NCBI RefSeq assembly: GCF_036327755.1
Contig: NZ_CP109596.1
Span: 5,828,001 to 5,892,000, forward strand
Reading direction: 5' to 3'
DNA from: Nocardia sp. NBC_01503
GTDB taxonomy: Bacteria > Actinomycetota > Actinomycetes > Mycobacteriales > Mycobacteriaceae
Length of the DNA stretch: 64,000 bases
The number at the start of each line of letters is the position of its first letter. Positions within the stretch are counted from its first letter, which is position 1. Below are positions 25,252 through 33,753 of the stretch, piece after piece. The position numbers were made by a program, and so were the translations under genes. Below the pieces are notes generated by a model that worked only from the letters and a program-made list of their open reading frames with translations, searched no databases and was not told the origin of the DNA.

Positions 25252-25294
25252 GACTTGTGAGCGTAGGGAAATATCGCGCATCGCGGGTCGAGAA

Positions 25295-25323
25295 CGCCCC
25301 GCCGACCGAGGGTCGACGGGGCG
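25295..25323 (-). terminator. Terminator after the acyl-CoA ligase gene
   Basis: CGCCCCG (25295-25301) pairs with CGGGGCG (25317-25323), and the stem continues inward with CGAC/GTCG after one mismatch. It lies just past the stop of the ligase gene on the minus strand. Confidence 0.6.
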
Positions 25324-25339
25324 CGGGTGTTCGATGCGA

Positions 25340-26947
25340 TCAGGCGAGGCCGAGACGGTCCGCGGCTAGGACGCGGATGGCCTTCTTGTCCGGCTTGCCG
25401 AGGCCGGTGAGGGGGAGTTCCTCGATGACCAGGACGTGCTTGGGGACCTGGACCGAGCCCTTGCGCTGTTTCACGGCGGCTTGGATTTCGACGGTGACGA
25501 CCTCGATGGCGGCGGGGTCGGCGGCGGTTTCGGGGTCCAGGACCAGGACCGCGGTGACGGCTTCGCCGTAGTAGGCGTCGGGGACGCCGACCACCGCCAC
25601 ATTGAGGACCTTGGGGTGTTCGGAGACGACGTCCTCGACCTCACGGGGGAAGACGTTGAAGCCGCCGGTGACGACCATATCTTTGCTGCGGCCGACGATG
25701 AAGAGGAAGCCGTCGTCGTCCTGGCGGGCCAGGTCGCCGGTGTGCAGCCAGCCGTTGTGGAAGGTTTCGGCGGTGACCTCGGGGAGGTTGAGGTAGCCGC
25801 CGGCGAGAAGTGGTCCGGAGACGCAGATTTCGCCGACCTCGCCGGGGGCGACAGGGGTGCCCTCCTTGTCCAGCAACGCGACTCGGATGGCGGTGGAGGG
25901 GCGGCCGCATGAGGTCAGGCGCTCCTTGTCGTGCTCCTCCTTCCCCAGGTAGCTGATCGCCATGGGCGCCTCGGACTGGCCGAAGTACTGCGCGAAGATC
26001 GGGCCGAAGCGATCGATGGCCTCCTGCAGGCGATTCGGGTCGATCGCGGCGGCGCCGTAGTAGACCGTCTCCAGTGAGGACAGGTCGCGGGTCTTGGAGT
26101 CGGGATGATCGAGCAGCGCGTAGAGCATGGACGGCACCAGCATGGTGGCGCTGATCTTGTGCTCCTCGATGGCGCGCAGCACCTCACCGGGCTCGAAGCG
26201 CGGCACCACCACACACTGGCCGCCGAGCAGCACGACCGGCAGGAAGAAGGCCGCGCCCGCATGCGAAAGTGGTGTGCAGATAAGGAATTTCGGCCGCGTC
26301 GGCCATTCCCACTCCGACAGCTGGATCTGCGTCATGGTGGCCATGGCCTGTGCGGTGCCGATGACGCCCTTGGGCTTACCGGTGGTGCCACCGGTGTAGG
26401 CGATGGAGATCACGTCATCGGGCAGCAGCTCTACGGCCTCGACCGGCTGCGGGGAGTACTTGTCCGCCGCCGCGAGCAGATCCACGCCCACATCGGCGAG
26501 CTCCTCGGGCACCGGCCCGAGGGTCAGCACCCGGTTCAGGCCCTCGACGCGGTCCACGAGCTCGCGGGCGCGCTTGACGAAGGCGGGCACCGGATCCAGG
26601 ATCAGCGTCGTAATCCCCGCGTCCGCAAGCACATACACGTGATCGTCCAGGCCACCGATGGGGTGCAGCGCGGTACGCCGCGAACCCACGATCTGTCCGG
26701 CGCCGATGGTGAACAGCACCTCGGGCCGGTTCAGCGCGAGTACACCCACGGGCGTGCCGGTGCCGACACCGTGCTCGGCGAAGGCCGCGATATACCGGCT
26801 GATGGCATCCAAAACCTCACCACCGGTGAGGATCTGGTCGCCGAGCGTGAGCACCGGCCGGTTCTTATGCCGCCGCAGCCCCGCCACCAGGGCGTGACCG
26901 TTGTGCACCGGAAGCCGCAGCAGGGTCTCGGGATCGATTGCAGTCAT
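25340..26947 (-). CDS. Acyl-CoA synthetase (FadD family AMP-dependent ligase)
   Basis: It activates a carboxylic acid to the acyl-CoA through an acyl-adenylate. The 535-residue enzyme has the AMP-binding P loop YTGGTTGKPKG near residue 190, the YGAAA and GQSEAP blocks, WLHTGDLA with the AMP-binding Asp, GRSKDM and the C-terminal catalytic Lys region GKPDKKAIR. It is similar to mycobacterial FadD8-type ligases in layout. It is the last gene of an operon with an SDR and a thiolase, 21 nt after the thiolase. In that context a steroid side-chain or branched acid is a likely substrate. Confidence 0.9.
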   Translation of the reverse strand: MTAIDPETLLRLPVHNGHALVAGLRRHKNRPVLTLGDQILTGGEVLDAISRYIAAFAEHGVGTGTPVGVLALNRPEVLFTIGAGQIVGSRRTALHPIGGLDDHVYVLADAGITTLILDPVPAFVKRARELVDRVEGLNRVLTLGPVPEELADVGVDLLAAADKYSPQPVEAVELLPDDVISIAYTGGTTGKPKGVIGTAQAMATMTQIQLSEWEWPTRPKFLICTPLSHAGAAFFLPVVLLGGQCVVVPRFEPGEVLRAIEEHKISATMLVPSMLYALLDHPDSKTRDLSSLETVYYGAAAIDPNRLQEAIDRFGPIFAQYFGQSEAPMAISYLGKEEHDKERLTSCGRPSTAIRVALLDKEGTPVAPGEVGEICVSGPLLAGGYLNLPEVTAETFHNGWLHTGDLARQDDDGFLFIVGRSKDMVVTGGFNVFPREVEDVVSEHPKVLNVAVVGVPDAYYGEAVTAVLVLDPETAADPAAIEVVTVEIQAAVKQRKGSVQVPKHVLVIEELPLTGLGKPDKKAIRVLAADRLGLA

Positions 26948-26968
26948 TGATATCTCACTCCGTCCAGA

Positions 26969-28162
26969 TCACAGCGTATTGGCGGCGTACAGGGTGACGA
27001 CCACCGCGCCGCCCAGACCCAGGTTGTGCGCCAGCGCGGTGCGCGCGCCCGGCACCTGCCGGTCGCCCGCGAGTCCGCGCAGATGCCAGGACAATTCGGT
27101 GGCCTGCGCCAGCCCGGTCGCACCGAGCGGATGTCCCTTGGAGATGAGCCCGCCGGACGGATTCACCACCCACTTGCCGCCGTAGGTGGTCGCCCCGGAT
27201 TCGATGAGCGCCCCGGATTCACCCTCACCGCACAGGCCCAGCGCCTCATAGGTGATGAGTTCGTTGATGGTGAAGCAGTCGTGCAACTCGATCACATCGA
27301 CATCATTCACGCCGATTCCTGCGGTGGCGAACACCTTCGACGCGGCCGCGCGGGTCATGGGCGCGCCCACCACGTCGATCATGGAACCGGTCGAGAACGA
27401 GGTGCCGTCATCGGTGGCCAGCTCCTGCGCCAGAATCTCGATGGCCTGATCCTCGAGCCCGTGCGCCCGCACGTACTCCTCGCTGACCACCACGGCCGCG
27501 GCGGCGCCGTCGGACATGGGCGAGCACTGCGACCGCGTCAGCGGTCCGTGCACCGGCTTATCGGTGAGCACCTGGTCGAGGGTGTACGCATCCTGGAACT
27601 GCGCCAGCGGATTCCGCGTCGAATGCTCGTGATTCTTCACGGCCACGGCGGCGAGCTGCTCGGGGGTGGTCCCGTACTGCTTCATATGCTCGATGGCGGC
27701 ATTGCCGAAGAACTGTGTGGTGATAGGGGCCTGGCTGAACTCGTACTGCCCGCGCATGACACCCAGGTGGTGATCGACCGTGGTGGCCTTGGGCCGGGTG
27801 GCCGGACCCGCCATGGCCTCCTTGGTCATCTGCTCGAAGCCGACCGCGAGTGCCACATCGACGATTCCGGCGCCGACCCATTCGCGCGCCAGCATGAGCG
27901 CGGTGGAGCCGGTGGCGCAGTTGTTGTTCACATTGACCACCGGAATCCCGGTCAGGCCGACGTCATACAGTGCCCGCTGACCGGCGGCGGACGGCTGGAA
28001 CACATATCCCACGGCGGCGCGCTGCACCTGGTCGTAGCTGACACCGGCATCGCCGAGCGCCCCGCGAACGGCCTCACCGACCATCTCGGGGTAGGTCCAC
28101 TCGCGGGATCCGATCTTGACGAACGGGGTCATGTTGACACCGACGACGAAAACGCGACGCAT
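26969..28162 (-). CDS. SCP-x/lipid-transfer type thiolase
   Basis: A 397-residue thiolase-superfamily protein of the kind called lipid-transfer protein or Ltp in mycobacteria. The nucleophile Cys82 lies in VNNNCATGSTAL, the HDCFTINELITYE block carries the second catalytic region, and NPSGGLISKGHPLGATG the third. Such proteins cleave or retro-aldol-cleave CoA-thioesters, for example of steroid side chains. It lies between the SDR and the acyl-CoA ligase in one minus-strand operon whose promoter has a KstR-like site. Confidence 0.9.
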   Translation of the reverse strand: MRRVFVVGVNMTPFVKIGSREWTYPEMVGEAVRGALGDAGVSYDQVQRAAVGYVFQPSAAGQRALYDVGLTGIPVVNVNNNCATGSTALMLAREWVGAGIVDVALAVGFEQMTKEAMAGPATRPKATTVDHHLGVMRGQYEFSQAPITTQFFGNAAIEHMKQYGTTPEQLAAVAVKNHEHSTRNPLAQFQDAYTLDQVLTDKPVHGPLTRSQCSPMSDGAAAAVVVSEEYVRAHGLEDQAIEILAQELATDDGTSFSTGSMIDVVGAPMTRAAASKVFATAGIGVNDVDVIELHDCFTINELITYEALGLCGEGESGALIESGATTYGGKWVVNPSGGLISKGHPLGATGLAQATELSWHLRGLAGDRQVPGARTALAHNLGLGGAVVVTLYAANTL

Positions 28163-28206
28163 AACTTGCTGTACTCCTCTTGTCCGGGAACGTTTTTCGG
28201 TTGTGA

Positions 28207-29055
28207 CTAGTCCGCGCGGGGTACGCGGCCGTCGATATCTGTGAAGCCGTAGGCATCGGCCAGGTCGGCGACTTTCCAGGCTTTTCCGCTGCGCGCCTTG
28301 CGATTCGGATCGGCGGCGAGGGCGGTGACGGCGCGGCCCGGGAAACGCGGGGATTCGGCGTCGCCGAGATCGAAGGTGCCCTCACCGGGCAGGGTGACCA
28401 GCCGCTGACCATTGGCATCGGCCGGAACCATCTGCAGCAGTTCGGTATCCACGATGCCGGGCCACAGTGAGACCGCCGTCGCGCCGGTATCGGCCAGGTC
28501 GTGCGCCAGATCGGCGGTCAGCCGGTCCAGGGCGGTCTTGCCCACGCCGTAGACGGCATTGTGCATGTACCGCACCGCGCCCGGCGAGGACACATTCACA
28601 ATCAACCCGCCCGACTCGATCAGCAGCGGTGCGGCGAGAACGCTTGCCACATAGTGCGATCGGACGCCGATATCGAAGGTCTCGTCCCACGCCTTGGCGG
28701 GCACCTCCCAGAACTTGCGACCGAGCCAGCGTGCCGCGGCGGGGGAGTTGTAGACATTGTTGACCAGCACGTCCAGGCGGCCCTGTTCATCGCGCACCTG
28801 CGCGAACAGTTTCTCCACGGCGGCATCGTCCTTGTGGTCGCAGACCACCGGCACGCCGACGCCGCCGAGCGCGTCGATCTCGGCGGCGGTGCCCGCCACG
28901 GTGCCGGGCAAATGCCCGGGCGTGGTGGTGCGCCCGGTGACATAGACGGTCGCACCGGCCGCGCCCAGCTCCAGGGCAATGCCCTTGCCGATGCCACGGC
29001 TGGCTCCGGTCACCACGGCGACCGTTCCGGCGAGAATCTTGGGTATTTCGCTCAC
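28207..29055 (-). CDS. Short-chain dehydrogenase/reductase
   Basis: A 282-residue NAD(P)-dependent oxidoreductase. The Rossmann signature TGASRGIG lies at about residue 16, VNNVYNS near 98, catalytic Ser in NVSSPGAV, and the YGVGK catalytic pair near 169. The layout is like DHRS1. The GTG at 29055 follows AGAGGTC. It heads the minus-strand operon with thiolase and acyl-CoA ligase, and diverges from an epoxide hydrolase with only 54 bp between the starts. A hydroxy- or ketosteroid-like or hydroxyacyl substrate is suggested by the context. Confidence 0.88.
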   Translation of the reverse strand: MSEIPKILAGTVAVVTGASRGIGKGIALELGAAGATVYVTGRTTTPGHLPGTVAGTAAEIDALGGVGVPVVCDHKDDAAVEKLFAQVRDEQGRLDVLVNNVYNSPAAARWLGRKFWEVPAKAWDETFDIGVRSHYVASVLAAPLLIESGGLIVNVSSPGAVRYMHNAVYGVGKTALDRLTADLAHDLADTGATAVSLWPGIVDTELLQMVPADANGQRLVTLPGEGTFDLGDAESPRFPGRAVTALAADPNRKARSGKAWKVADLADAYGFTDIDGRVPRAD

Positions 29056-29079
29056 GACCTCTGGACACTACCTTGAAAT

Positions 29080-29093
29080 AAGAACGTGTTCTA
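29080..29093. promoter_or_regulatory. KstR-like operator
   Basis: AAGAACGTGTTCTA matches the KstR consensus TnnAACnnGTTnnA at every fixed position but one (A for T at the left end) and contains the 12-bp dyad AGAAC-GT-GTTCT. KstR is the TetR repressor of cholesterol and steroid breakdown in mycolic-acid actinobacteria. It sits in the middle of the short divergent promoter and could control both directions. Confidence 0.65.
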
Positions 29094-29109
29094 GAAATTG
29101 GAGGCGGTA

Positions 29110-30093
29110 GTGGAGCTGACGCATCGGACGGTGGATACCGGAGAGATCCGAATGCACGTCGCAGAGCAGGGACAGGGGTATCCGGTCATCTTCTGCCACG
29201 GGTTCCCGCACACCTGGTTCATGTGGCATCGCCAGCTGGAAGCGGTGGCCGCGGCCGGGTACCGCGCCATCGCGCCCGACCTGCGCGGGTACGGCAGGAC
29301 CGATGCCCCGGCCGGGTTGGAGTCGTACACCAACGAGGCCGTCATCGGGGACCTGCTGGCCCTGCTCGACGACATCGGCGCCGACAAGGCCGTCTTCGTC
29401 GGCCTGGACTTCGGTGCGCAACTGGTGTGGGAGCTGTCGCTGCGCGCGCCCGAACGCGTCGAGGCGGTGGCCATCCTGAACAATCCGTTCAGCCCGCGCC
29501 CGCCGCGCGCACCCTCGGCCTTCTGGACCAAGGCCGCCGAACGGCACTTCCTGCACCTGTCGTACTTCCAGACGCCGGGCATCGCCGACGCCGAACTGGC
29601 GGCGGACCCGCGCGGCTTCCTGGCCCGCGTCTACTACTCGCTCAGCGGCGAGTACCACTACCTGGACACTTGGAAGAACCCGCCGGGCCTCGGTTACCTG
29701 GATGTGCTCCCCACCGCGCCGCCGCTGCCGTGGCCGTGGCTCTCGCAGGAGGAGTTCGACACGCTCGTAGCCGATTTCGAGCGCACCGGCTTCACCGGCG
29801 GCCTGAACTGGTACCGCAATCTCGACCGCAACTGGGAGCTGACCGAGGCGTACGCCGACGCCAAGGTGACCGTTCCGGCCTTCTTCATCTACGGCGAGAA
29901 GGATCCGGACATGGAGGGTTTCAGCGGCCGCGATCCCTTGACGACCATGCGCGCCGGGGTGCCCGATCTGCGTGCGGTGGTCGAGGTTCCCGCGGCCGGG
30001 CATCTGGTCCAGTTGGAGCGGCCCGACGCGGTGAACACCTTCCTGGTGGACACGCTCGCGTCACTGGGAGTGCCCTCGGTCGTCGGCTCGTAG
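29110..30093 (+). CDS. Epoxide hydrolase-like alpha/beta hydrolase
   Basis: A 327-residue soluble hydrolase. The HGFPHTW oxyanion block, DLRGYGRTDAP, and the nucleophile elbow with Asp in VGLDFGAQ (near residue 101) mark the epoxide hydrolase branch, in which Asp replaces the Ser of esterases. Late blocks YGEKDPDM and AAGHLVQLE supply the acid and His. The GTG at 29110 follows GGAGGCG. It diverges from the SDR-thiolase-ligase operon and probably shares its control. It opens epoxides to diols; the natural substrate is unknown. Confidence 0.88.
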   Translation: MELTHRTVDTGEIRMHVAEQGQGYPVIFCHGFPHTWFMWHRQLEAVAAAGYRAIAPDLRGYGRTDAPAGLESYTNEAVIGDLLALLDDIGADKAVFVGLDFGAQLVWELSLRAPERVEAVAILNNPFSPRPPRAPSAFWTKAAERHFLHLSYFQTPGIADAELAADPRGFLARVYYSLSGEYHYLDTWKNPPGLGYLDVLPTAPPLPWPWLSQEEFDTLVADFERTGFTGGLNWYRNLDRNWELTEAYADAKVTVPAFFIYGEKDPDMEGFSGRDPLTTMRAGVPDLRAVVEVPAAGHLVQLERPDAVNTFLVDTLASLGVPSVVGS

Positions 30094-30100
30094 CCGCGAG

Positions 30101-30121
30101 GGCCCGCCACCTCGGCGGGCC
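30101..30121 (+). terminator. Terminator of the epoxide hydrolase gene
   Basis: GGCCCGCC (30101-30108) pairs with GGCGGGCC (30114-30121) around a 5-nt loop, 7 nt after the stop. Confidence 0.65.
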
Positions 30122-30237
30122 ACCCGCGTGCACACATGTGCCACGGCGGTGAAAAATGCCGTGCGCCAAGAGAAATCGGCCGCGTCGGAGCCCGAATGCG
30201 GCTCCGGCGGCCGATGGTTCTTCTATCGTCGAGGGCT

Positions 30238-30786
30238 ATGGACAGCACTGCGCTGCGTGAGGAAGTCGGCCGCCGCCTGGAACCGTGGACAACCGAGCTC
30301 GGGAGCGATCGAGTCGCTTACACCAACCATGTACTCCGGCTACTGAGCCTGTGCGATCTGGTCGCACCCGACACCGGCCCCGCGCCGAGTGACCGTCCGG
30401 AGTTCCTGGCGGCGGCCGTCTTTCACGATCTGGGCATCTGGACCGCGGGCACCTTCGACTACCTCGCCCCCTCCGAAGAGCTCGCGAACCACTGGCTGGA
30501 GGGCAATGGCCAGGGCGAGTCGATTCCGCTGGTGGTCAGGATGATCGACCAGCATCACAAGCTGCGCTCGGCGGGTAGCCCGGACGATCCGGTCGAGATC
30601 TTCCGCCGGGCCGACGCCATCGATGTCGAGATGGCCGCCCTGGGCCGCTTCGGCGTCTCGCGATCGGCCTACCGCCGGCTCACCGAGGAGTTCCCGGACG
30701 CGGGCTTCCACCGCCGCCTGCTGCGACTCGGCGCGGAACGGCTACGGACGCATCCGCTTTCGCCGCTGCCCGTGCTCAAGTGGTGA
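30238..30786 (+). CDS. HD-domain phosphohydrolase-like protein
   Basis: A 182-residue single HD domain. Metal ligands are visible as His in YTNHVLRLL, the HD pair in VFHDLGIW (about residue 62), the His in DQHHKL and the Asp in RRADAIDVE. HD proteins hydrolyse nucleotides, cyclic nucleotides or phospho-esters. The ATG at 30238 has GAGGG close upstream; earlier ATGs in frame read through an unrelated Arg-rich stretch. It is a single gene between a terminator and a convergent methyltransferase. Confidence 0.8.
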   Translation: MDSTALREEVGRRLEPWTTELGSDRVAYTNHVLRLLSLCDLVAPDTGPAPSDRPEFLAAAVFHDLGIWTAGTFDYLAPSEELANHWLEGNGQGESIPLVVRMIDQHHKLRSAGSPDDPVEIFRRADAIDVEMAALGRFGVSRSAYRRLTEEFPDAGFHRRLLRLGAERLRTHPLSPLPVLKW

Positions 30787-30834
30787 GTGGCGGCGAGATC
30801 GGATGAGCGCCGGTGGCCGTCCGGTGCGCTCGGA

Positions 30835-31506
30835 TCAGGACGGCCGGGTGGCCCGGTAGAAGGTGACGCGGCTGATGTGCCGGTAGACGCGGGAGTCGAC
30901 CACTTCGCAGTCGAATCCGGCGGTGCGCAGCAGACGCGGGATCCCATCGCCGAGATTGGCGGCCACATGCGGGTTCTTCAGCATTCGACGCGCGCTGAAT
31001 CCGTCAGCGGCGGTGAGGTTTCCGCCGACATCGACCAGATGCAGCTGTCCGCCGGGGCGCAGTACCCGCAGTACCTCGGCGGCGGTGGCCTCCTTCACCT
31101 GGGGATCGAGGTGGTGCAGCATGAATGCCGATAGCACGTGGTCGACGCTGCCGTCCGGGAAGGGCAACTGCTGACCGTAGGCGCGCTCATAGCGAAGACC
31201 GCTGCGGCCCTTGCTCTTACGCTGGGCGCGCACGAGCGCCAGCGGATCCGGATCGGTGCCGACCACCTCCGCGCCGGGTTGATCGTCCTTGGCCGCGATG
31301 GTGAGATTACCGGTGCCGCAGCCGATCTCGAGCACTCGATCGCCCGGTGCGAGACCGGCCTGCCGAATCAGCGCGCGATGCACCTTGCCCACCCCCAGCG
31401 CCCGGGTGAACAGGTCGTAGAACGGCAGCATGGCATCGCGCCCGGCCGCCGGGAGGTAGTCGTGCTCATTGCCCATGGCCTTTGTGACAGGAGTATCTTT
31501 CGTCAT
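30835..31506 (-). CDS. Class I SAM-dependent methyltransferase
   Basis: A 223-residue protein with the SAM-binding motif I VLEIGCGTGNLT (about residue 59), an acidic residue after the second strand (GTDPDP), and the MLHHLDP and RPGGQLHLVD blocks of the Methyltransf_11/25 group. The N-terminal helix (PFYDLFTRALG) is a usual cap. It diverges from an AraC-type regulator 73 bp away, which may control it. A small lipid or metabolite is a likely methyl acceptor. The start at 31506 is tentative; 31476 (ATG) is an alternative. Confidence 0.85.
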   Translation of the reverse strand: MTKDTPVTKAMGNEHDYLPAAGRDAMLPFYDLFTRALGVGKVHRALIRQAGLAPGDRVLEIGCGTGNLTIAAKDDQPGAEVVGTDPDPLALVRAQRKSKGRSGLRYERAYGQQLPFPDGSVDHVLSAFMLHHLDPQVKEATAAEVLRVLRPGGQLHLVDVGGNLTAADGFSARRMLKNPHVAANLGDGIPRLLRTAGFDCEVVDSRVYRHISRVTFYRATRPS

Positions 31507-31579
31507 GCCTTCCATGGTGGCCTGCTGCTCGGCAACATAATTGGGTGATTCTCGGCAGAATCAGGACTATCTTTGGTTC

Positions 31580-32461
31580 ATGTCCGAGCGTATGCGCCCT
31601 GTCCGGTACGAGGCGGGAGTGCCGGTGTACCGCTACTCCACCGACCCGGCGGTTCCGCCGCTGTCGGTCATGCGCTTCACCGGCGTCATGGTGCCCGCGC
31701 ACGGAGTGCCGCATATCCACGACTTCCCGGTACTGATGTACGTCGCCGCCGGTGCCGATGACCCCGCGGTATCCAGAACCGGCGATCTGTATGTCGTCGC
31801 GCCCGGTGCGGTCATCGACGCCGCGGGAATGCGAATGGAGAGCGCCTACGGGGTGCTCTTCGACCCCGCCGCCCTCGGTGACGACACCCGCGCGCCGTGG
31901 CCCGCTTGGCGCGCACATCCGCTGCTGTTTCCCTTTCTGCACGGCAATGCCGATGGATTACTGCGGCTCACTGTCCCCGCGGAGCGGCAACCGTTGTGGG
32001 AGAGCACGATTGCCGCGATCGAGGAGGAGTTGTCCGCGCGCCGCGCCGGGTTCCGGCAGGCCGCGGCCGCGCATCTGACGCTGCTGCTGGTGGATGTCGC
32101 GCGCCTGGCCGACGATGTGGTCGGCGATCTGCGCCGCAGCAATGAAACCGTGCTGGCCGAGGTCTTCGATGCCATCGAACAGGGCTTCACCGAACCCATT
32201 TCACTGCGCGATATCGCGCGATCGGTGGGGATGACCCCGGCCTATCTCACCACCCTGGTGCGCCGCCGTACCGGACGAACGGTGCAGGACTGGCTGACCG
32301 AACGCCGGATGACCGAGGCCCGCCGCCTGCTCTCGGAGTCGGACCTGCCGGTCAATGAGATCGCCAGGCGGGTGGGGATATCCGATCCCGGGTACTTCGC
32401 CCGCCGCTTTCGCGGTGAGCAAGGGATGACCCCGCGCGCCTGGCGTTCGTCGAGCCTATGA
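31580..32461 (+). CDS. AraC family transcriptional regulator
   Basis: A 293-residue regulator. The N-terminal half is a cupin-like ligand domain (VPHIHDFPVLMYV, GDLYVVAPGAV). The C-terminal double helix-turn-helix (about 195-290) has ISLRDIARSVGMTPAYL and the second helix pair VNEIARRVGISDPGYFARRFR, the AraC signature. It diverges from the methyltransferase gene and is convergent with the FG-GAP protein gene, overlapping it by 6 nt. Effector unknown. Confidence 0.88.
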   Translation: MSERMRPVRYEAGVPVYRYSTDPAVPPLSVMRFTGVMVPAHGVPHIHDFPVLMYVAAGADDPAVSRTGDLYVVAPGAVIDAAGMRMESAYGVLFDPAALGDDTRAPWPAWRAHPLLFPFLHGNADGLLRLTVPAERQPLWESTIAAIEEELSARRAGFRQAAAAHLTLLLVDVARLADDVVGDLRRSNETVLAEVFDAIEQGFTEPISLRDIARSVGMTPAYLTTLVRRRTGRTVQDWLTERRMTEARRLLSESDLPVNEIARRVGISDPGYFARRFRGEQGMTPRAWRSSSL

Positions 32462-33601
32462 ATTATTGCGCAGGAAGGAGACCGCATTGGCGGCCCCGGC
32501 CACCGCGATATCCGGCTTGCCATCCTTGTTGAAATCGGCGATCACCGGGGTTTGCGGCTGTCCGGTCACCGGATAGCTGTCGGCGATGGTGAGGGTGCCG
32601 TCACCATTTCCGTTGAATACCACCATCTTCGAGTCGAGCACCGCCGACATGGCGGCATCGAGCGTGCCATTGTGATCGAAGTCCGCCACCGCGATACTGG
32701 TCGGGCCGAGTCCGGAGAGATTCACCCGATTCGTCTTCTTGAATCCGCCCTGGCCATCGGAGATGAGCACGGTGGTGCTGAAGGAGAACGAATCCGCCGT
32801 CACCACATCGTCGATACCGTCACCATTGAAATCACCGGCTCGCACATCCTCGGTGATGAGTCCGGCGGTGCTGGCGCCGCGCCGGGTGAATCCGCCGTCA
32901 CCATTCCCGGTGAACACCTCCACCTGTTGCAGCAGATCATTATTGACGGCGATATCGATCTTATTGTCGCTGTTGAACTTTCCGGTCGTGAACGCCGCCG
33001 CCGGACCGGCGATGATCGCCGACGGCCCCGACTTCAGCGTACCGTCGCCCTGCCCCAGCCAGGTCTGCACGCCGGTCGGAATCAGGCTCAGCACATCGGC
33101 TTTGCCGTCACCATTGGCGTCGGCGACGATGACCTCCTGCTGCGCGCCCTCCAGGGCGGTGTACTTCTTGCCGACCTTGAAGGTGCCGTCACCGTTATTG
33201 AGGAATACCGCGATCTGCGTCCACGCCTGCGCGACCACATCGGGTTTCCCATCGCCATTGAGATCACCGGCCGCGATCGCGCCGTAGCCATTCCCGACCG
33301 ATCCGACCCGCTTCCCTGGCGCGAAGGTGCCATCTCCCTTGCCCGCCATAATGATCGGGCCGTCACCGCCGAAATCCGCGGCGACGATATCGGGTACACC
33401 GTCCCCGGTGAAATCGGCCCCCACCATTCCGATCGGCGACGGTCCCGGACCCCAGGACGGAAACGATCCGCCCGAGGGTGAGTCGACCGATGCCGCGAAT
33501 TGGATACTGCCCGCCGCCCAGGCCGTTCCGGGTAATGCGAGAACGACGACCGAAAAGGCAGCGGTGAACAAGAGACCGGCGCGCAAAGTGCGAAGTTGCA
33601 T
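32456..33601 (-). CDS. Secreted FG-GAP/VCBS repeat protein
   Basis: A 381-residue exported protein. The ATG at 33601 gives a signal peptide (basic start, hydrophobic core, AWAAG cleavage region), with AGGA upstream. The rest consists of about six FG-GAP/VCBS units, each with a D-x-N/D-G-DG-x-x-D calcium-type loop such as DFNGDGIDD, DLNGDGKPD and DANGDGKAD. This predicts a beta-propeller in the cell wall or outside the cell. No catalytic domain is fused. It may serve in adhesion or binding. A longer open frame upstream lacks a signal peptide and is rejected. Confidence 0.85.
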   Translation of the reverse strand: MQLRTLRAGLLFTAAFSVVVLALPGTAWAAGSIQFAASVDSPSGGSFPSWGPGPSPIGMVGADFTGDGVPDIVAADFGGDGPIIMAGKGDGTFAPGKRVGSVGNGYGAIAAGDLNGDGKPDVVAQAWTQIAVFLNNGDGTFKVGKKYTALEGAQQEVIVADANGDGKADVLSLIPTGVQTWLGQGDGTLKSGPSAIIAGPAAAFTTGKFNSDNKIDIAVNNDLLQQVEVFTGNGDGGFTRRGASTAGLITEDVRAGDFNGDGIDDVVTADSFSFSTTVLISDGQGGFKKTNRVNLSGLGPTSIAVADFDHNGTLDAAMSAVLDSKMVVFNGNGDGTLTIADSYPVTGQPQTPVIADFNKDGKPDIAVAGAANAVSFLRNNS

Positions 33602-33753
33602 AGATATTCCTGATTCGCAGTGGCACCACCATGCGGTGGTGGCCACGGACTCTAAGACACCCGCAACCGGCATTCGCACGCCTTCAACGCTTTTCGGCCG
33701 ATTGCCGTATTCGCATCGGTTCTCTCGTGCACTCCGCCAACCGAGGTCGCTGA

